The notes below the pieces were generated by a model that did not search any database, was not told where the DNA came from, and saw only the letters and a list, made by a program, of their open reading frames with translations. Below are positions 38,019-47,010 of a DNA stretch of 64,000 bases, in pieces. The DNA is taken from NCBI GenBank assembly GCA_021821465.1, contig JAKACM010000001.1, positions 87,140-151,139 on the forward strand, written 5' to 3'. Position 1 is the first letter of the stretch. Every line of letters begins with the position of its first letter. This stretch comes from Bacillota bacterium (GTDB lineage: Bacteria > Bacillota > Sulfobacillia > Sulfobacillales > Sulfobacillaceae). The translations under genes and the position numbers were made by a program.

Positions 38019-40388
38019 TTAATCGGACAGTTGTCTACTAATGGTACCTAAAATTATCAACCAATACCGTTGAATCAGCGCGTAGGAGAAAGTGGCATCG
38101 TCTTTCACGGACTGAATAATCTCGGCTATCGGATTCGCAAGTGAACCGCCCAACAATTTATTCATGGATTGTTCGCACCAAACAGCCACCTGGCTCGTAA
38201 ATTTATCGACATTAAACTCGTCGGCCCAAGGCGTCATTTTCAGCATCTTATAAAACGGTTTCTCAGACTGTGGATCGTACTTTAACAAGTGAATAAACTC
38301 CTCCATTCCGGCAGCACGCATAAATAAAGCGCGCAAGCGCTCAACCATATGACCGTGTAAATTTGAGAAGGGATTCTGGGTAACGTCAATCGTTGTGGTA
38401 CATTCAATCGCTTCTTGTTCGATGTATTCTTTTAACGCATGGCGAAATGCGCCATGTATCAAGTCCCTGGCATTCTGATGTTGCAACAGAGCCGCAACCG
38501 CCTTGGAATCATTCGATGAGGATTGTTGTTTAAATAGATCAATATTGGAATCACTCGACCAGAAAAACTTGACTCGGCCAAAGCCTTCATGAGTCCGTTC
38601 ACCAAAGCCCGCGACTAATAATCTTTCTAATTGGGTGCGACGATTCTTGAGGCATTGTCCTCCCACCTTGAAGGAAGTCCCGGCAACTAAAGCCAGTTCC
38701 GTAGGAGATTTTGTTCGCCATACCCCAACGTAATGCTCAATAGGATGAGACGCTGCAACAATATCTAGATTATCATCACATGTTTGGGCATCCCACCCTA
38801 ATGCGTTTTGTAGATATCGCAAAACGTTTTGCCATGACGGATCAGGAAACCCCGCCTCGTTGTAAAATATACCAGGCGTAACTAGTGTGATGATTACATC
38901 ATCATCACACTCTAGCAACCGCATAGGTTGCACAGACTGTAATTGAACTTCAACTTGTCCATATTGAGCATTTTTTGATCGCCCAATATACGCCGGAAAT
39001 GATTTTCCAATAAGACTTTGCAATTGTTCCAGTAGAACCTTTGGGCCGACAATTTCTCCTTCAAATTGTTGGCGTTCCTCTAGCGCTTCATAATAAAATA
39101 TTTCATGGTCACCTTGAACACTATGACCCTTATAGCGGTTGCGTGCGCTATGAAAATAAAATTTGGTACCAGGCCCCGAGATCGTATAGAGGTGGTCGAT
39201 CGGTTGAATCAATCCGGTATTATCTGCACTACTGCGGACCCACCGTCTGAAAGGAATGTAATTCTCCACAAGATCTTCCGCGGAAAGCTCAAAAATGTTC
39301 GTAGCATGATTGGACAACTCTTCACCTTTTATTTGACGAACAAACAACGGTGCAGGTTCAAAAGTTTTGTACTCATGTGCGGAACCCTCTTCAGTAATCT
39401 CAGGCGAGTAACGATAAGCTGCTCCCCAATAAATTCCTTGGGGGCCATGATCATAAAACAAACTTCTAAACAATTCATCGTCTTCCACACAATCTTGAAG
39501 TTGCAACCGTTTTATCAATTGGCTTGCAAATAGTCCTCGAATCGTCGTATTCGGAACAATACGCTCTGTATCTATCGTGTTTTGGTCTCCTTGTTGACGA
39601 GCCAGTACAATAGGATCAATTAAATGTATAGCAAAGCGAAGACGATGAGGTTCAAACTGCAAGGATTCACTTATGGGTTCTGTCATATTGATGGCTTCGC
39701 GCTGTGGTGAACTCTCAATAGGCTCAGTGTTTGTACTGTAGCGGAATGTTTTCAGCGTGCGGATTGCTTTTTCCGAAGTAAAGTCATCAAACTGTAAGGA
39801 CGTAAATCCAACTTCAACCCGGCCAAATCCACGATTTCGCTTGAGCCCCATGCGTCGTAAATTTTTAACTGCTAAATAGATTAACGCCCTTTCGGTAACA
39901 GATAACAATGCTGAATTCACATGCCCGACAAATTCCACAGAAGGCTTTACAGCCTTTGTCACTCGCAAAGAATGGTCTTGTGCAATGCCACGTTCATCAA
40001 GGGCCGTTTGATAACGCAGCTCTGAATAACATTGACTAATATATCGCTTGTTTAAGACATTTCGTAATTCTTTTGGTCCGGCTTCCCTAATTTCTAAAAG
40101 TAACTTTCGAATGGTATCATAACCTGAGATAAAAAAGCTCGAGATATAGAATTTTCCATCATTTTTTCCATGATTCCCAAAGACAGATGTCATTATATCT
40201 GGATGAACGCCAAGCATTTCACATACTTCTAAAGCATTTTCCTTTAAAACCCCTTTGACCCGCCGTGCTGGAATATAGGGAATTCCCCACTCATCCTGCT
40301 CAAGATCAACATCGATACTTCCCACACTATCGCCTGACGCAATCGACAAATAAGATAGAGTTCGAATTTTTAATAACTCGTCATCCAT
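38019..40388 (-). CDS. csx10: fusion of a RAMP domain with a Csx10-like (Cas5-type) protein
   Basis: 789 residues, much longer than usual Csx10 (about 400-450). Residues 1-200 form a complete RAMP domain: GIPYIPARRVKGVLKENA, SLRVTKAVKPSVEF and the glycine-rich GLKRNRGFGRVEV. From about 248 a Csx10-like part follows: IHLIDPIVLARQQGD, RIVPNTTIRGLFASQLIKR, GRSKNAQYGQVEVQL (469-483) and GFGERTHEGFGRV (594-606). The last 180 residues are helical (HGAFRHALKEYIEQEA, RALFMRAAGMEEF) and might replace a small Cas11-like subunit; that is a guess. Csx10 would hold the crRNA 5' handle. Confidence 0.82.
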   Translation of the reverse strand: MDDELLKIRTLSYLSIASGDSVGSIDVDLEQDEWGIPYIPARRVKGVLKENALEVCEMLGVHPDIMTSVFGNHGKNDGKFYISSFFISGYDTIRKLLLEIREAGPKELRNVLNKRYISQCYSELRYQTALDERGIAQDHSLRVTKAVKPSVEFVGHVNSALLSVTERALIYLAVKNLRRMGLKRNRGFGRVEVGFTSLQFDDFTSEKAIRTLKTFRYSTNTEPIESSPQREAINMTEPISESLQFEPHRLRFAIHLIDPIVLARQQGDQNTIDTERIVPNTTIRGLFASQLIKRLQLQDCVEDDELFRSLFYDHGPQGIYWGAAYRYSPEITEEGSAHEYKTFEPAPLFVRQIKGEELSNHATNIFELSAEDLVENYIPFRRWVRSSADNTGLIQPIDHLYTISGPGTKFYFHSARNRYKGHSVQGDHEIFYYEALEERQQFEGEIVGPKVLLEQLQSLIGKSFPAYIGRSKNAQYGQVEVQLQSVQPMRLLECDDDVIITLVTPGIFYNEAGFPDPSWQNVLRYLQNALGWDAQTCDDNLDIVAASHPIEHYVGVWRTKSPTELALVAGTSFKVGGQCLKNRRTQLERLLVAGFGERTHEGFGRVKFFWSSDSNIDLFKQQSSSNDSKAVAALLQHQNARDLIHGAFRHALKEYIEQEAIECTTTIDVTQNPFSNLHGHMVERLRALFMRAAGMEEFIHLLKYDPQSEKPFYKMLKMTPWADEFNVDKFTSQVAVWCEQSMNKLLGGSLANPIAEIIQSVKDDATFSYALIQRYWLIILGTISRQLSD

Positions 40389-40400
40389 AATTAACTCCTT

Positions 40401-42029
40401 CTATTCAACGATATCGGGCACAACAAAATTCATTAAGGATATACTGTCGTAGACATACGTTTGTTTTTGTCTAGTACTCCTGTCGGTCCATATTTGCTCT
40501 TTACCGTACTTTTTCTCGGAATCTTGTGTATCAAGTGAAAACAAGCTAAGTGGAGACGATGGATTCTTGACAACTTGCTGATGTTTTCTGGCAAGATTCA
40601 GAAAATGTATGGCTTTCTCTTCAGAATCCAATAACCGTTGACGAAACTCGTATACGATATTTTTTGGCCAGGATTTGATGTTTTCAATGATTTCTTCAAC
40701 ATGCGCGAATGCATCGTAACGATCGCACCCGGCACTAACACAATAAGGTCCGCCATGAAGAACACCTTCTATTCCCGACTCGGCGTTAATGGCCTCAAGA
40801 TCACCAGAAAATCCCGACTCGGAAATGAAAAAATCTAAATAAGAACGGTTAGAATTGTTTCGAGACCTGATTTTTGAACGCCTCGTCAGTTCATCCGCTA
40901 TGCGATATGCGCGAAAGAATGGGTAGCGCGTCTTAACGATGCTCACTCCAGCACAAGCAGTGAGGCGGGATGTATCGGGAAGTACCTTCTCTTCCAGATG
41001 GAATATAAAATGGTTTGCAGCAAATAGACCAATTTTACCCAGTGCAACGAAGGTAATATCATCCCCGCCAATCAGGATGGGGCGAATCGGCAAAATCCAC
41101 CTGTCACTCTTTTTTCGCAATTGGATGCTCGAATCATCCTTGAATATCTTGCTGTTAATTAACGCAATGATGTCTTCTAACGTTTCCTTAAAGGCGTTAT
41201 GATTAGCGTTGGCCACGGCCTTAGACAAATTGCGAAGCTCTAGCAAGCTTGAGCATTTCCGAAACCGATTGCCTATGCCATTCCCGTCAATGTGAACGAC
41301 CGCAATGAAATTGTTGCCACTTGTCTGTCCTAGTTGATCGATCTCACTGGTAAAAATATAATGATCCTTCAGCACCTCATCAAATTGGCCAATCAATTGT
41401 TGCTGGGCACTTTCGGCGGAATCCGCTTTGATTTTTGCGATGGACGCAATCGGTCGGTCATCCTCGCAAAAATGATATTCTGCCGCCTGTCCAGTATGGG
41501 CACATTCTTCTGTTATTCCAAGCTTCGGATAAACTGTTGTCGTGATATCTCGATTTTTGTTTCGCGCTAATGTGACAAACAACTTTTGTTGGTCACCAGC
41601 AAAGTCCTCGTTCTCGAATCGGTGTAACCCATAGACTATGCGAATAGACGGAAAGCGTTCAAACACTCCCAATGAAAAACTTTCAATAAACCGAAACGCG
41701 AACTCTTGCGTACTAAAAAACAAAAGTGCATTCCCCCCGCCAATATAACCGATCTCAAAATAGTCATTCGTTTGATCAGAAAGATTCTCCCACGACCCCT
41801 CATCTAGTTTCTGTTTAACACTCTTTACATCTTGGTGTGGTATGAAAGACAGTTCAACCAAGATTTCGGGCAAAATCTCGTGATAAATCGTTCGTGCTAT
41901 GACAAAAGAAGCTCCTATATTCTCCTTAAGCGAGTTACTGCCAAAGACAAATTCCTGAATGGATGCGATGTCTATAACCGTCCCATAAGGTTTTTTGCTA
42001 ATAGTGGTATTTAATATTTTGTTATTCAT
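40401..42029 (-). CDS. cas10: Cas10 without HD domain, cyclase motif intact
   Basis: 542 residues. It opens directly with the first palm domain (VIDIASIQEFVFGSNSLKENIGASFVIAR), with no HD nuclease before it. YIGGGNALLFF follows. The second palm has VHIDGNGIG (246-253) and ILIGGDDITFV, the GGDD motif at 321-324, so cyclic oligoadenylate synthesis is predicted on target RNA binding. A CVSAGCDRY pair may bind zinc. Absence of HD with an active cyclase is the described III-D pattern. The start overlaps the CARF-nuclease stop by 8 bases. Confidence 0.92.
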   Translation of the reverse strand: MNNKILNTTISKKPYGTVIDIASIQEFVFGSNSLKENIGASFVIARTIYHEILPEILVELSFIPHQDVKSVKQKLDEGSWENLSDQTNDYFEIGYIGGGNALLFFSTQEFAFRFIESFSLGVFERFPSIRIVYGLHRFENEDFAGDQQKLFVTLARNKNRDITTTVYPKLGITEECAHTGQAAEYHFCEDDRPIASIAKIKADSAESAQQQLIGQFDEVLKDHYIFTSEIDQLGQTSGNNFIAVVHIDGNGIGNRFRKCSSLLELRNLSKAVANANHNAFKETLEDIIALINSKIFKDDSSIQLRKKSDRWILPIRPILIGGDDITFVALGKIGLFAANHFIFHLEEKVLPDTSRLTACAGVSIVKTRYPFFRAYRIADELTRRSKIRSRNNSNRSYLDFFISESGFSGDLEAINAESGIEGVLHGGPYCVSAGCDRYDAFAHVEEIIENIKSWPKNIVYEFRQRLLDSEEKAIHFLNLARKHQQVVKNPSSPLSLFSLDTQDSEKKYGKEQIWTDRSTRQKQTYVYDSISLMNFVVPDIVE

Positions 42030-43302
42030 AACTATTCAGCGCCCTCACAATTTTGGATCCAATGTCATTCAAGTCGCTTTCACCAAAGACCCGGAAACGC
42101 TCAGAAATATCCGTATCACTCTTCAATTCTTCTTGGATGTGGTCACGTTTTTTGTCAGGGAGTAACGTAACCAAAAACGCCATCCGACCATCTCCACCAA
42201 TCTGCCGAGTTCGGTGGATAACTTCGAATCCCTTAGTCTTGCAAAGAGTCTCAGTGTCATCGGTGGTTACTGATATACCGATTAATTGATATCCCCGGAT
42301 TAGGTATAAGTCCAATTCAAATTGCTTCTCCGATCCACGACTGACTGTCAATGATCGTCCGAACGTCTGTGCCGTTAAGGGCATATCGTCGGGTGCTGCA
42401 TTCTGAAGTTCTTGTTTCACATAACATTCGAACCAAAATCCTCGAATGAATTGGACTATTTTTAGATCATCTTTGATCGATAACTTCTTGCTCAATTCGT
42501 GTCCCTGCACAGATGCCTTAAGTTGCCGTAGTGTTGAAAGACCCACAGGCTCAAGTATCGGCCAGATATCATCTATGTTATGTTGCATTGCAGAAAAATT
42601 TGCCTGAAGATCGTTAGCCGCCTTCACATAGCCGTCATTGCGACGATAGAGCCCACTGATGACGTTTTGAAGTTTGCAATAATTTGCCCGGTCATAGCGC
42701 CATAAACTAAGCAAATGTTGCATCAGTGCTGCAGAGTTGGGAATATTTTCACCGAATTCATCATTGGCCCCACTGGGCCGTCTGTCTTCATAGCAGTGAA
42801 GAGACAAAAATTCTGTTATTGTCAACGAAAGGTCGTTGACGGACTGAATTTGAAGATTATTATCCCAGTAAAGCATGTGTTGTCTATCATCCAAATATGA
42901 TGCGGTGAAGCGAGCATGATAACTCTCACACATTGTCCTAATGGTCATATAGCTATGAATTCCTGTAGCTTTAGTGCCACCTGTGTAATTTAGATGGACA
43001 ATGCTTTGCTTTGCGATAAGGTCTTGCAAGGCCCGTTCTACCTCACTCCGGATCGTGTGCCCATTATTAATATTCGTCAAAGGCATTAGGCTGACCTTCA
43101 CTTTGGGAGTGTCAAGAAGTTTTTGCAAATTAACGGCGTATTGTTGAGTTGACGAATTATTGTGACGTGTTTGTTTGGAGTAGAAGACAATAATTTCATC
43201 AAGTTTCTCACCTAACAGGTCTTGGTCATGCTTAGCAAGATACTTTGCCACAACATAATTGGGCAGAGGATTAAAGCCCTGCAACAATACAAGAATAGCC
43301 AT
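42022..43302 (-). CDS. CARF-domain nuclease, Card1/Can2-like (DUF1887 type)
   Basis: 426 residues. The N-terminal CARF domain senses cyclic oligoadenylate; the ligand loop LNYTGGTKATG is at about 105-115. A helical linker follows, then a C-terminal PD-(D/E)xK nuclease: Glu in GFWFECYVKQ, FELDLYLIRGYQLIGISVTTD, and a helix CKTKGFEVIHRTRQIGGD. The usual ExK third motif reads SVTT, so the catalytic lysine is either lost or supplied from CKTK. The start is the ATG at 43302 with GGAGGG five bases before it. It should be activated by the Cas10 product. Confidence 0.85.
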   Translation of the reverse strand: MAILVLLQGFNPLPNYVVAKYLAKHDQDLLGEKLDEIIVFYSKQTRHNNSSTQQYAVNLQKLLDTPKVKVSLMPLTNINNGHTIRSEVERALQDLIAKQSIVHLNYTGGTKATGIHSYMTIRTMCESYHARFTASYLDDRQHMLYWDNNLQIQSVNDLSLTITEFLSLHCYEDRRPSGANDEFGENIPNSAALMQHLLSLWRYDRANYCKLQNVISGLYRRNDGYVKAANDLQANFSAMQHNIDDIWPILEPVGLSTLRQLKASVQGHELSKKLSIKDDLKIVQFIRGFWFECYVKQELQNAAPDDMPLTAQTFGRSLTVSRGSEKQFELDLYLIRGYQLIGISVTTDDTETLCKTKGFEVIHRTRQIGGDGRMAFLVTLLPDKKRDHIQEELKSDTDISERFRVFGESDLNDIGSKIVRALNSYE

Positions 43303-43338
43303 CAAATCCCTCCATATACAAAATGTCGTGTCAATTTC

Positions 43339-43365
43339 TCAATTATTTGGATAATTCGCCATCAT
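43339..43365 (-). CDS. possible 8-residue upstream peptide of the CRISPR operon
   Basis: ATG ATG GCG AAT TAT CCA AAT AAT TGA with AAGGAG nine bases before it, ending about 37 bases upstream of the CARF gene start. It could be a leader peptide, or the remnant of a truncated gene. Confidence 0.25.
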   Translation of the reverse strand: MMANYPNN

Positions 43366-43694
43366 GTACCAAAACTCCTTCTAATTTTTCTTCTTTTTAT
43401 CTATTTTCCTAAAGTTATGCTGCATACAACTCTTGTGCTTCCATGCAACGATGAAAGGGAGATATAAAATTTGAATTCTTCACTGCGTATATGTCCAAAA
43501 ATTTTTTCGTGACTACCAACCACCATTGAAAATCCTGCTACAGCTAACGCCTGAACACCAACAGTCAACAACCGCCGCAAATGTTCATATTTGTTATCCT
43601 TTATTCAAGAACTCCATCCTCCACTCATCTCTCAAAGACTGCTGCATATACAAACTGCTGTCAGCGAGAACAAGGCGGCACGCAGAAATAACTT
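43366..43694. other. AT-rich region upstream of the CRISPR operon
   Basis: About 330 bp, clearly richer in A and T than the flanking genes. It must contain the operon promoter, but I cannot choose one: several TTG/TAT boxes are imperfect. Confidence 0.4.
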
Positions 43695-44981
43695 TCATGT
43701 TTGCGAGTCGGGTTTAATGATGTCATTCCACTCCCCATGGAAGGGATATCGTTCGATATGGAGGGCGTGAAATGTCGCATCATCCACCTTGCGTCCTGTT
43801 TCATACGTATGTTCGTCTAATTCCGCTTGCACTGTCCCGCCCTTTCGCGTTCGGGTGTGACCAATGCACTGGACCACGGTTTCGAAGGTCTCCAAAGGTC
43901 GTCCGCGCCAGTTAATGCTGATCGCACTGAATAACTCGTGTTCGATCGCATTCCACTTGCTCGTGCCAGGCGGGAAGTGACTCACATGGATCGTCAGGCC
44001 GGTCTCATTGGCGAAAGCTTGGGACTCCGCTTTGAACAACCGTGGCCGATAGCCATTACTGCCACCGCCGTCGGCGGTGACATACAGCGCGGTCGCCTCG
44101 GGATATTGGTGCTGACCGATGAGATCCCACCAACGCCGGATGCTCGCCAGGGCAAATTCTGCCGTGTCATGACGGGTGCCGACGTTTACCAACGCGTTGT
44201 GTGTGGTTACATCATAGACTCCATAGGGGCTGGCTTTCCCTTCCGCTCGATCCGGAAAATCATAAACATTGACGGTGGGGGGAGATTTCTGGGGATGCCA
44301 TTCCCGTCCCGCCTGGCGAAAGTTCCCCACCAACTCCTTTTTCTTGGTATCCACCGAAATCACGGGTTGTCCCGCCTCCTGAAAGGCCCGAGTCTGATCA
44401 TGAATCCACGGGAATTGATCGTCCCGATCCGGATGGTCGACGGATCCTTCGTGGATTTTCCGCGGGCTCTGTAAACTATAGCCCTGATCAGGCAAGAGGG
44501 CGGCGACAGTGCTGGGACTGATGGGATGGCCGTCAGCTTGTAACTCCCGGGCCAGTTTCTCCCGACTTTTCGACGTCCATCGCAGCGGACATTCCGGATC
44601 CCCACGCGTAGCGGGTTCAATGAGGGCATCTAAATCGGCTAACCAGGTCGGGTCGGTCTCGACGAGGGGTTTCCGGCCCGCTCCGGGCCGGCGAATCCGA
44701 TCTCCGATGATCGTGTCCGGGTCTTCGAGCTCGGCCAAACCCGTGCGAATCGTGGGAATCGACAATCCCGTGGCTCGGGACACGAGGGCGATGCCTCCGT
44801 ATCCCAGTGCCCAGGCTTCACTCGCGGCCATTAATCGACGCAGTTTTTCATCTAAAAAGGGCGCCAGCCGTCCATACTTTTTCCGGATTTTACCTTCCAT
44901 ATCTTGGGTGTCTATCGTCGAATGCCTCCCTCTCTGCTGTGACCTATACATTCGACATTCCCCCCCTCTTGTCCTTTGCAT
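43695..44981 (-). CDS. ISAzo13-family transposase
   Basis: 428 residues. An N-terminal helix-turn-helix (GIALVSRATGLSIPTIRTGL) is followed by the catalytic core: VISVDTKKKELVGNF (first Asp), YVTADGGGSNGYR (second Asp) and SKWNAIEHELFSAISINW (Glu). These are the ISAzo13 motifs. Candidate terminal repeats (GCGGCAC and TAAYTTTCA-like) occur at about 43675-43695 and 44985-45020, but exact ends are not settled. The element sits just upstream of the CRISPR operon and appears intact. Confidence 0.9.
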   Translation of the reverse strand: MQRTRGGECRMYRSQQRGRHSTIDTQDMEGKIRKKYGRLAPFLDEKLRRLMAASEAWALGYGGIALVSRATGLSIPTIRTGLAELEDPDTIIGDRIRRPGAGRKPLVETDPTWLADLDALIEPATRGDPECPLRWTSKSREKLARELQADGHPISPSTVAALLPDQGYSLQSPRKIHEGSVDHPDRDDQFPWIHDQTRAFQEAGQPVISVDTKKKELVGNFRQAGREWHPQKSPPTVNVYDFPDRAEGKASPYGVYDVTTHNALVNVGTRHDTAEFALASIRRWWDLIGQHQYPEATALYVTADGGGSNGYRPRLFKAESQAFANETGLTIHVSHFPPGTSKWNAIEHELFSAISINWRGRPLETFETVVQCIGHTRTRKGGTVQAELDEHTYETGRKVDDATFHALHIERYPFHGEWNDIIKPDSQT

Positions 44982-45089
44982 AGTGAAAATTAATCTTCAT
45001 AGACCGCCTAAGTGCCGCAAGGAGTTCGAAACAATCCGTATGCCGAAGCCATGGTACAATAGCAACAAATTCTTAGGCGGTGATGAGCT

Positions 45090-46196
45090 GTGCCTAAAGT
45101 GGGCAGCGCGATTTCTCCTTTGCATGGAGGGCATTGTCCTCCTTGGCTCTTTGAAAAGATGACGCAATTAAGTGCCGCTATTGTCGAGGCCATTATTGTG
45201 GAATTTGGCCCGGATGAGATTTTGCGCCGTTTTTCTGATCCTGTGTGGTTCCAAGCCTTTGGCGGTGTGATAGGTTTTGACTGGCATTCCTCAGGTCTCA
45301 CCACCGTGGGATTGGGAGCCTTAAAAACAGGACTCGCTCCAAGGCAAAAGGAATTGGGACTCTTTATCGTAGGAGGCAAAGGCAAAGCGGCCCAACAAAC
45401 TCCTCATGAAATTGATGCTTTGGGCGAATCGGCAGCTCTGCCACAAGAACTCAACCGCCTCAAAGACACGAGCCGTCTGGTCGCCAAAGTAGACAGTGCT
45501 TTGGTTCAAGACAGTTATGATCTTTATCACCATGTGATGATTTTTACCGCCAGTGGCCGCTGGGCAGTGATACAGCAAGGTATGAATGACCGGCAAAGAA
45601 CGGCAAGGCGTTATCATTGGCTCAGTGAGAACATCAAAAGTTTTATTGTGGAACCCCATCAGGGAATTGTCGGAAAAACAACCCCTAATGTTCTTAATCT
45701 GACCGAACAAAGCAATGTGCCCCTTCATCACTCTTCATTGGCGTTGGCCCAACGACCGGAAGAAGTTCTTTTGACGCTGCGTAGATTGGAAGAAGCAGAC
45801 GGCGAGAAACTACTGATTATGCCGCATCATCACAACATACCCGGCTCACGCTACATCAACAAAGCCCTGAATGAAATTTACCGTCGTAGCCCTGAAAGCT
45901 ATCAAGATCTGATTATGACCCCGGGAGTCGGACCCAGTACCGTGCGGGCCTTGGCCATGGTTTCTGAAATCATTTACGGTTCCCCCATCACCTATCACGA
46001 TCCGGTTCGTTACAGCTTTGCGCATGGCGGTAAGGATGGTATTCCCTATCCTGTTAACCGACGGGATTACGAAGGCTCACTTCAAATTCTCAAAAAGGCT
46101 CTGGGCCAAGCCCGCGTCGATGACCGAACCAAATTGGAAAGCCTAAGACGGCTTGCCCGGCTTGAGATGGGCACATCCACAGAGAGTGTCCCTTAG
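45090..46196 (+). CDS. DUF763 family protein
   Basis: 368 residues starting at a GTG. The N-terminus LHGGHCPPWLFEKM, then DEILRRFSDPVWFQAFGGVIGFDWHSSGLTTV, is the diagnostic DUF763 pattern. It has a helix-hairpin-helix-like GVGPSTVRALAMVSEIIYG near residue 290, and the family is often called a putative DNA-binding or nuclease protein of thermophiles and archaea; no activity is proven. It stands alone, downstream of the insertion sequence. Confidence 0.88.
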   Translation: MPKVGSAISPLHGGHCPPWLFEKMTQLSAAIVEAIIVEFGPDEILRRFSDPVWFQAFGGVIGFDWHSSGLTTVGLGALKTGLAPRQKELGLFIVGGKGKAAQQTPHEIDALGESAALPQELNRLKDTSRLVAKVDSALVQDSYDLYHHVMIFTASGRWAVIQQGMNDRQRTARRYHWLSENIKSFIVEPHQGIVGKTTPNVLNLTEQSNVPLHHSSLALAQRPEEVLLTLRRLEEADGEKLLIMPHHHNIPGSRYINKALNEIYRRSPESYQDLIMTPGVGPSTVRALAMVSEIIYGSPITYHDPVRYSFAHGGKDGIPYPVNRRDYEGSLQILKKALGQARVDDRTKLESLRRLARLEMGTSTESVP

Positions 46197-46293
46197 AACA
46201 TCCCAAGAAGAGTCTTGCCCTTTACGGTGCCAGTCAATGGTATTACACTAAAATACGGTAGCACAAAACGATATGAAAACGAGGGAATTGATT

Positions 46294-46434
46294 ATGTGGC
46301 CTAAATTACCGCAAGTTTTATCTTATCACCCCACTATTCCGTCTATTATTGGAGCGATCATCGTTACGACCGCAGTTTTCGGGTTTTTCGGGAGATGGTT
46401 TTTGCGGATCACAAAGCTGGACCGAGACGAATAA
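46294..46434 (+). CDS. 46-residue single-span membrane peptide
   Basis: Starts MWPKLPQVLSYHPTIPSI, then a hydrophobic span IIGAIIVTTAVFGFFG and a basic end RWFLRITKLDRDE. GAGGG lies eight bases before the ATG and a good terminator follows 32 bases after the stop, so a real gene is likely. No family is recognised. Confidence 0.6.
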   Translation: MWPKLPQVLSYHPTIPSIIGAIIVTTAVFGFFGRWFLRITKLDRDE

Positions 46435-46466
46435 ACTGTTCGGCTGTAACGGTCCATCTTCTTTAT

Positions 46467-46500
46467 ACCCGAGGCCCGAAGACGGGTCGTTTTTCTTTTC
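46467..46500 (+). terminator. rho-independent terminator of the small membrane peptide
   Basis: ACCCG and CGGGT pair around an 11-base loop, followed by CGTTTTTCTTTT. Confidence 0.7.
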
Positions 46501-46899
46501 ATATCGAAGACTCTCCATCGTGATTCTACATAAACAATATTGAGTATCCCCGCCAAAGCCCAGAGCCGAGTGACATGACAAGGGTTCACAGTTGAGAAGG
46601 GTAATTTGGACATGCGCAGCTACCCCAAAAACCCTATAACCGGCTCGGAAACACCAAAAGACGTTCTTTTCAAATAGACTTTTCACCTGACGACGATATC
46701 CGTCAGACAGAGAATATATTCCCATGTAATGTAATCTATTCTATTCCCAGCCTTGTGCACACTGTTTGTGGAACAGCAACTGGCACTTCTTAGACAAGGA
46801 CAGAATTGGCTCCGGGAATCATACTTACCGTCCTCCGGAGAATTGAGCGCAACGGTAAATTTCTAATCTCAACACGGCCTTGTCAGTGTGCATTGTCCC
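46501..46899. other. intergenic stretch upstream of leuC
   Basis: About 400 bp. No gene recognised; the minus-strand open frames across it also run over the small membrane peptide and its terminator. Confidence 0.45.
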
Positions 46900-46928
46900 T
46901 TGGCAAAGCGGCCAATTCAGTGTATATT
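46900..46928 (+). promoter_or_regulatory. sigma-A promoter of leuCD
   Basis: TTGGCA at 46900-46905, a 17-base spacer and TATATT at 46923-46928, 82 bases before the leuC start. Confidence 0.65.
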
Positions 46929-47010
46929 TTTCTGAACACGTATACAATTCTTTCTTGGTGGTTATTTTGTAGCAATTACTTTGACTTTTTTGAAGAAGGT
47001 GACCTTTTTG

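Noticed and set aside
33748..43302. Reading the operon as a Cmr (III-B) or Csm (III-A) system
   Set aside because: No Cmr1, Cmr3, Csm4 or Csm5 pattern and no HD domain in Cas10; Csx10- and TIGR03986-type proteins point to III-D.
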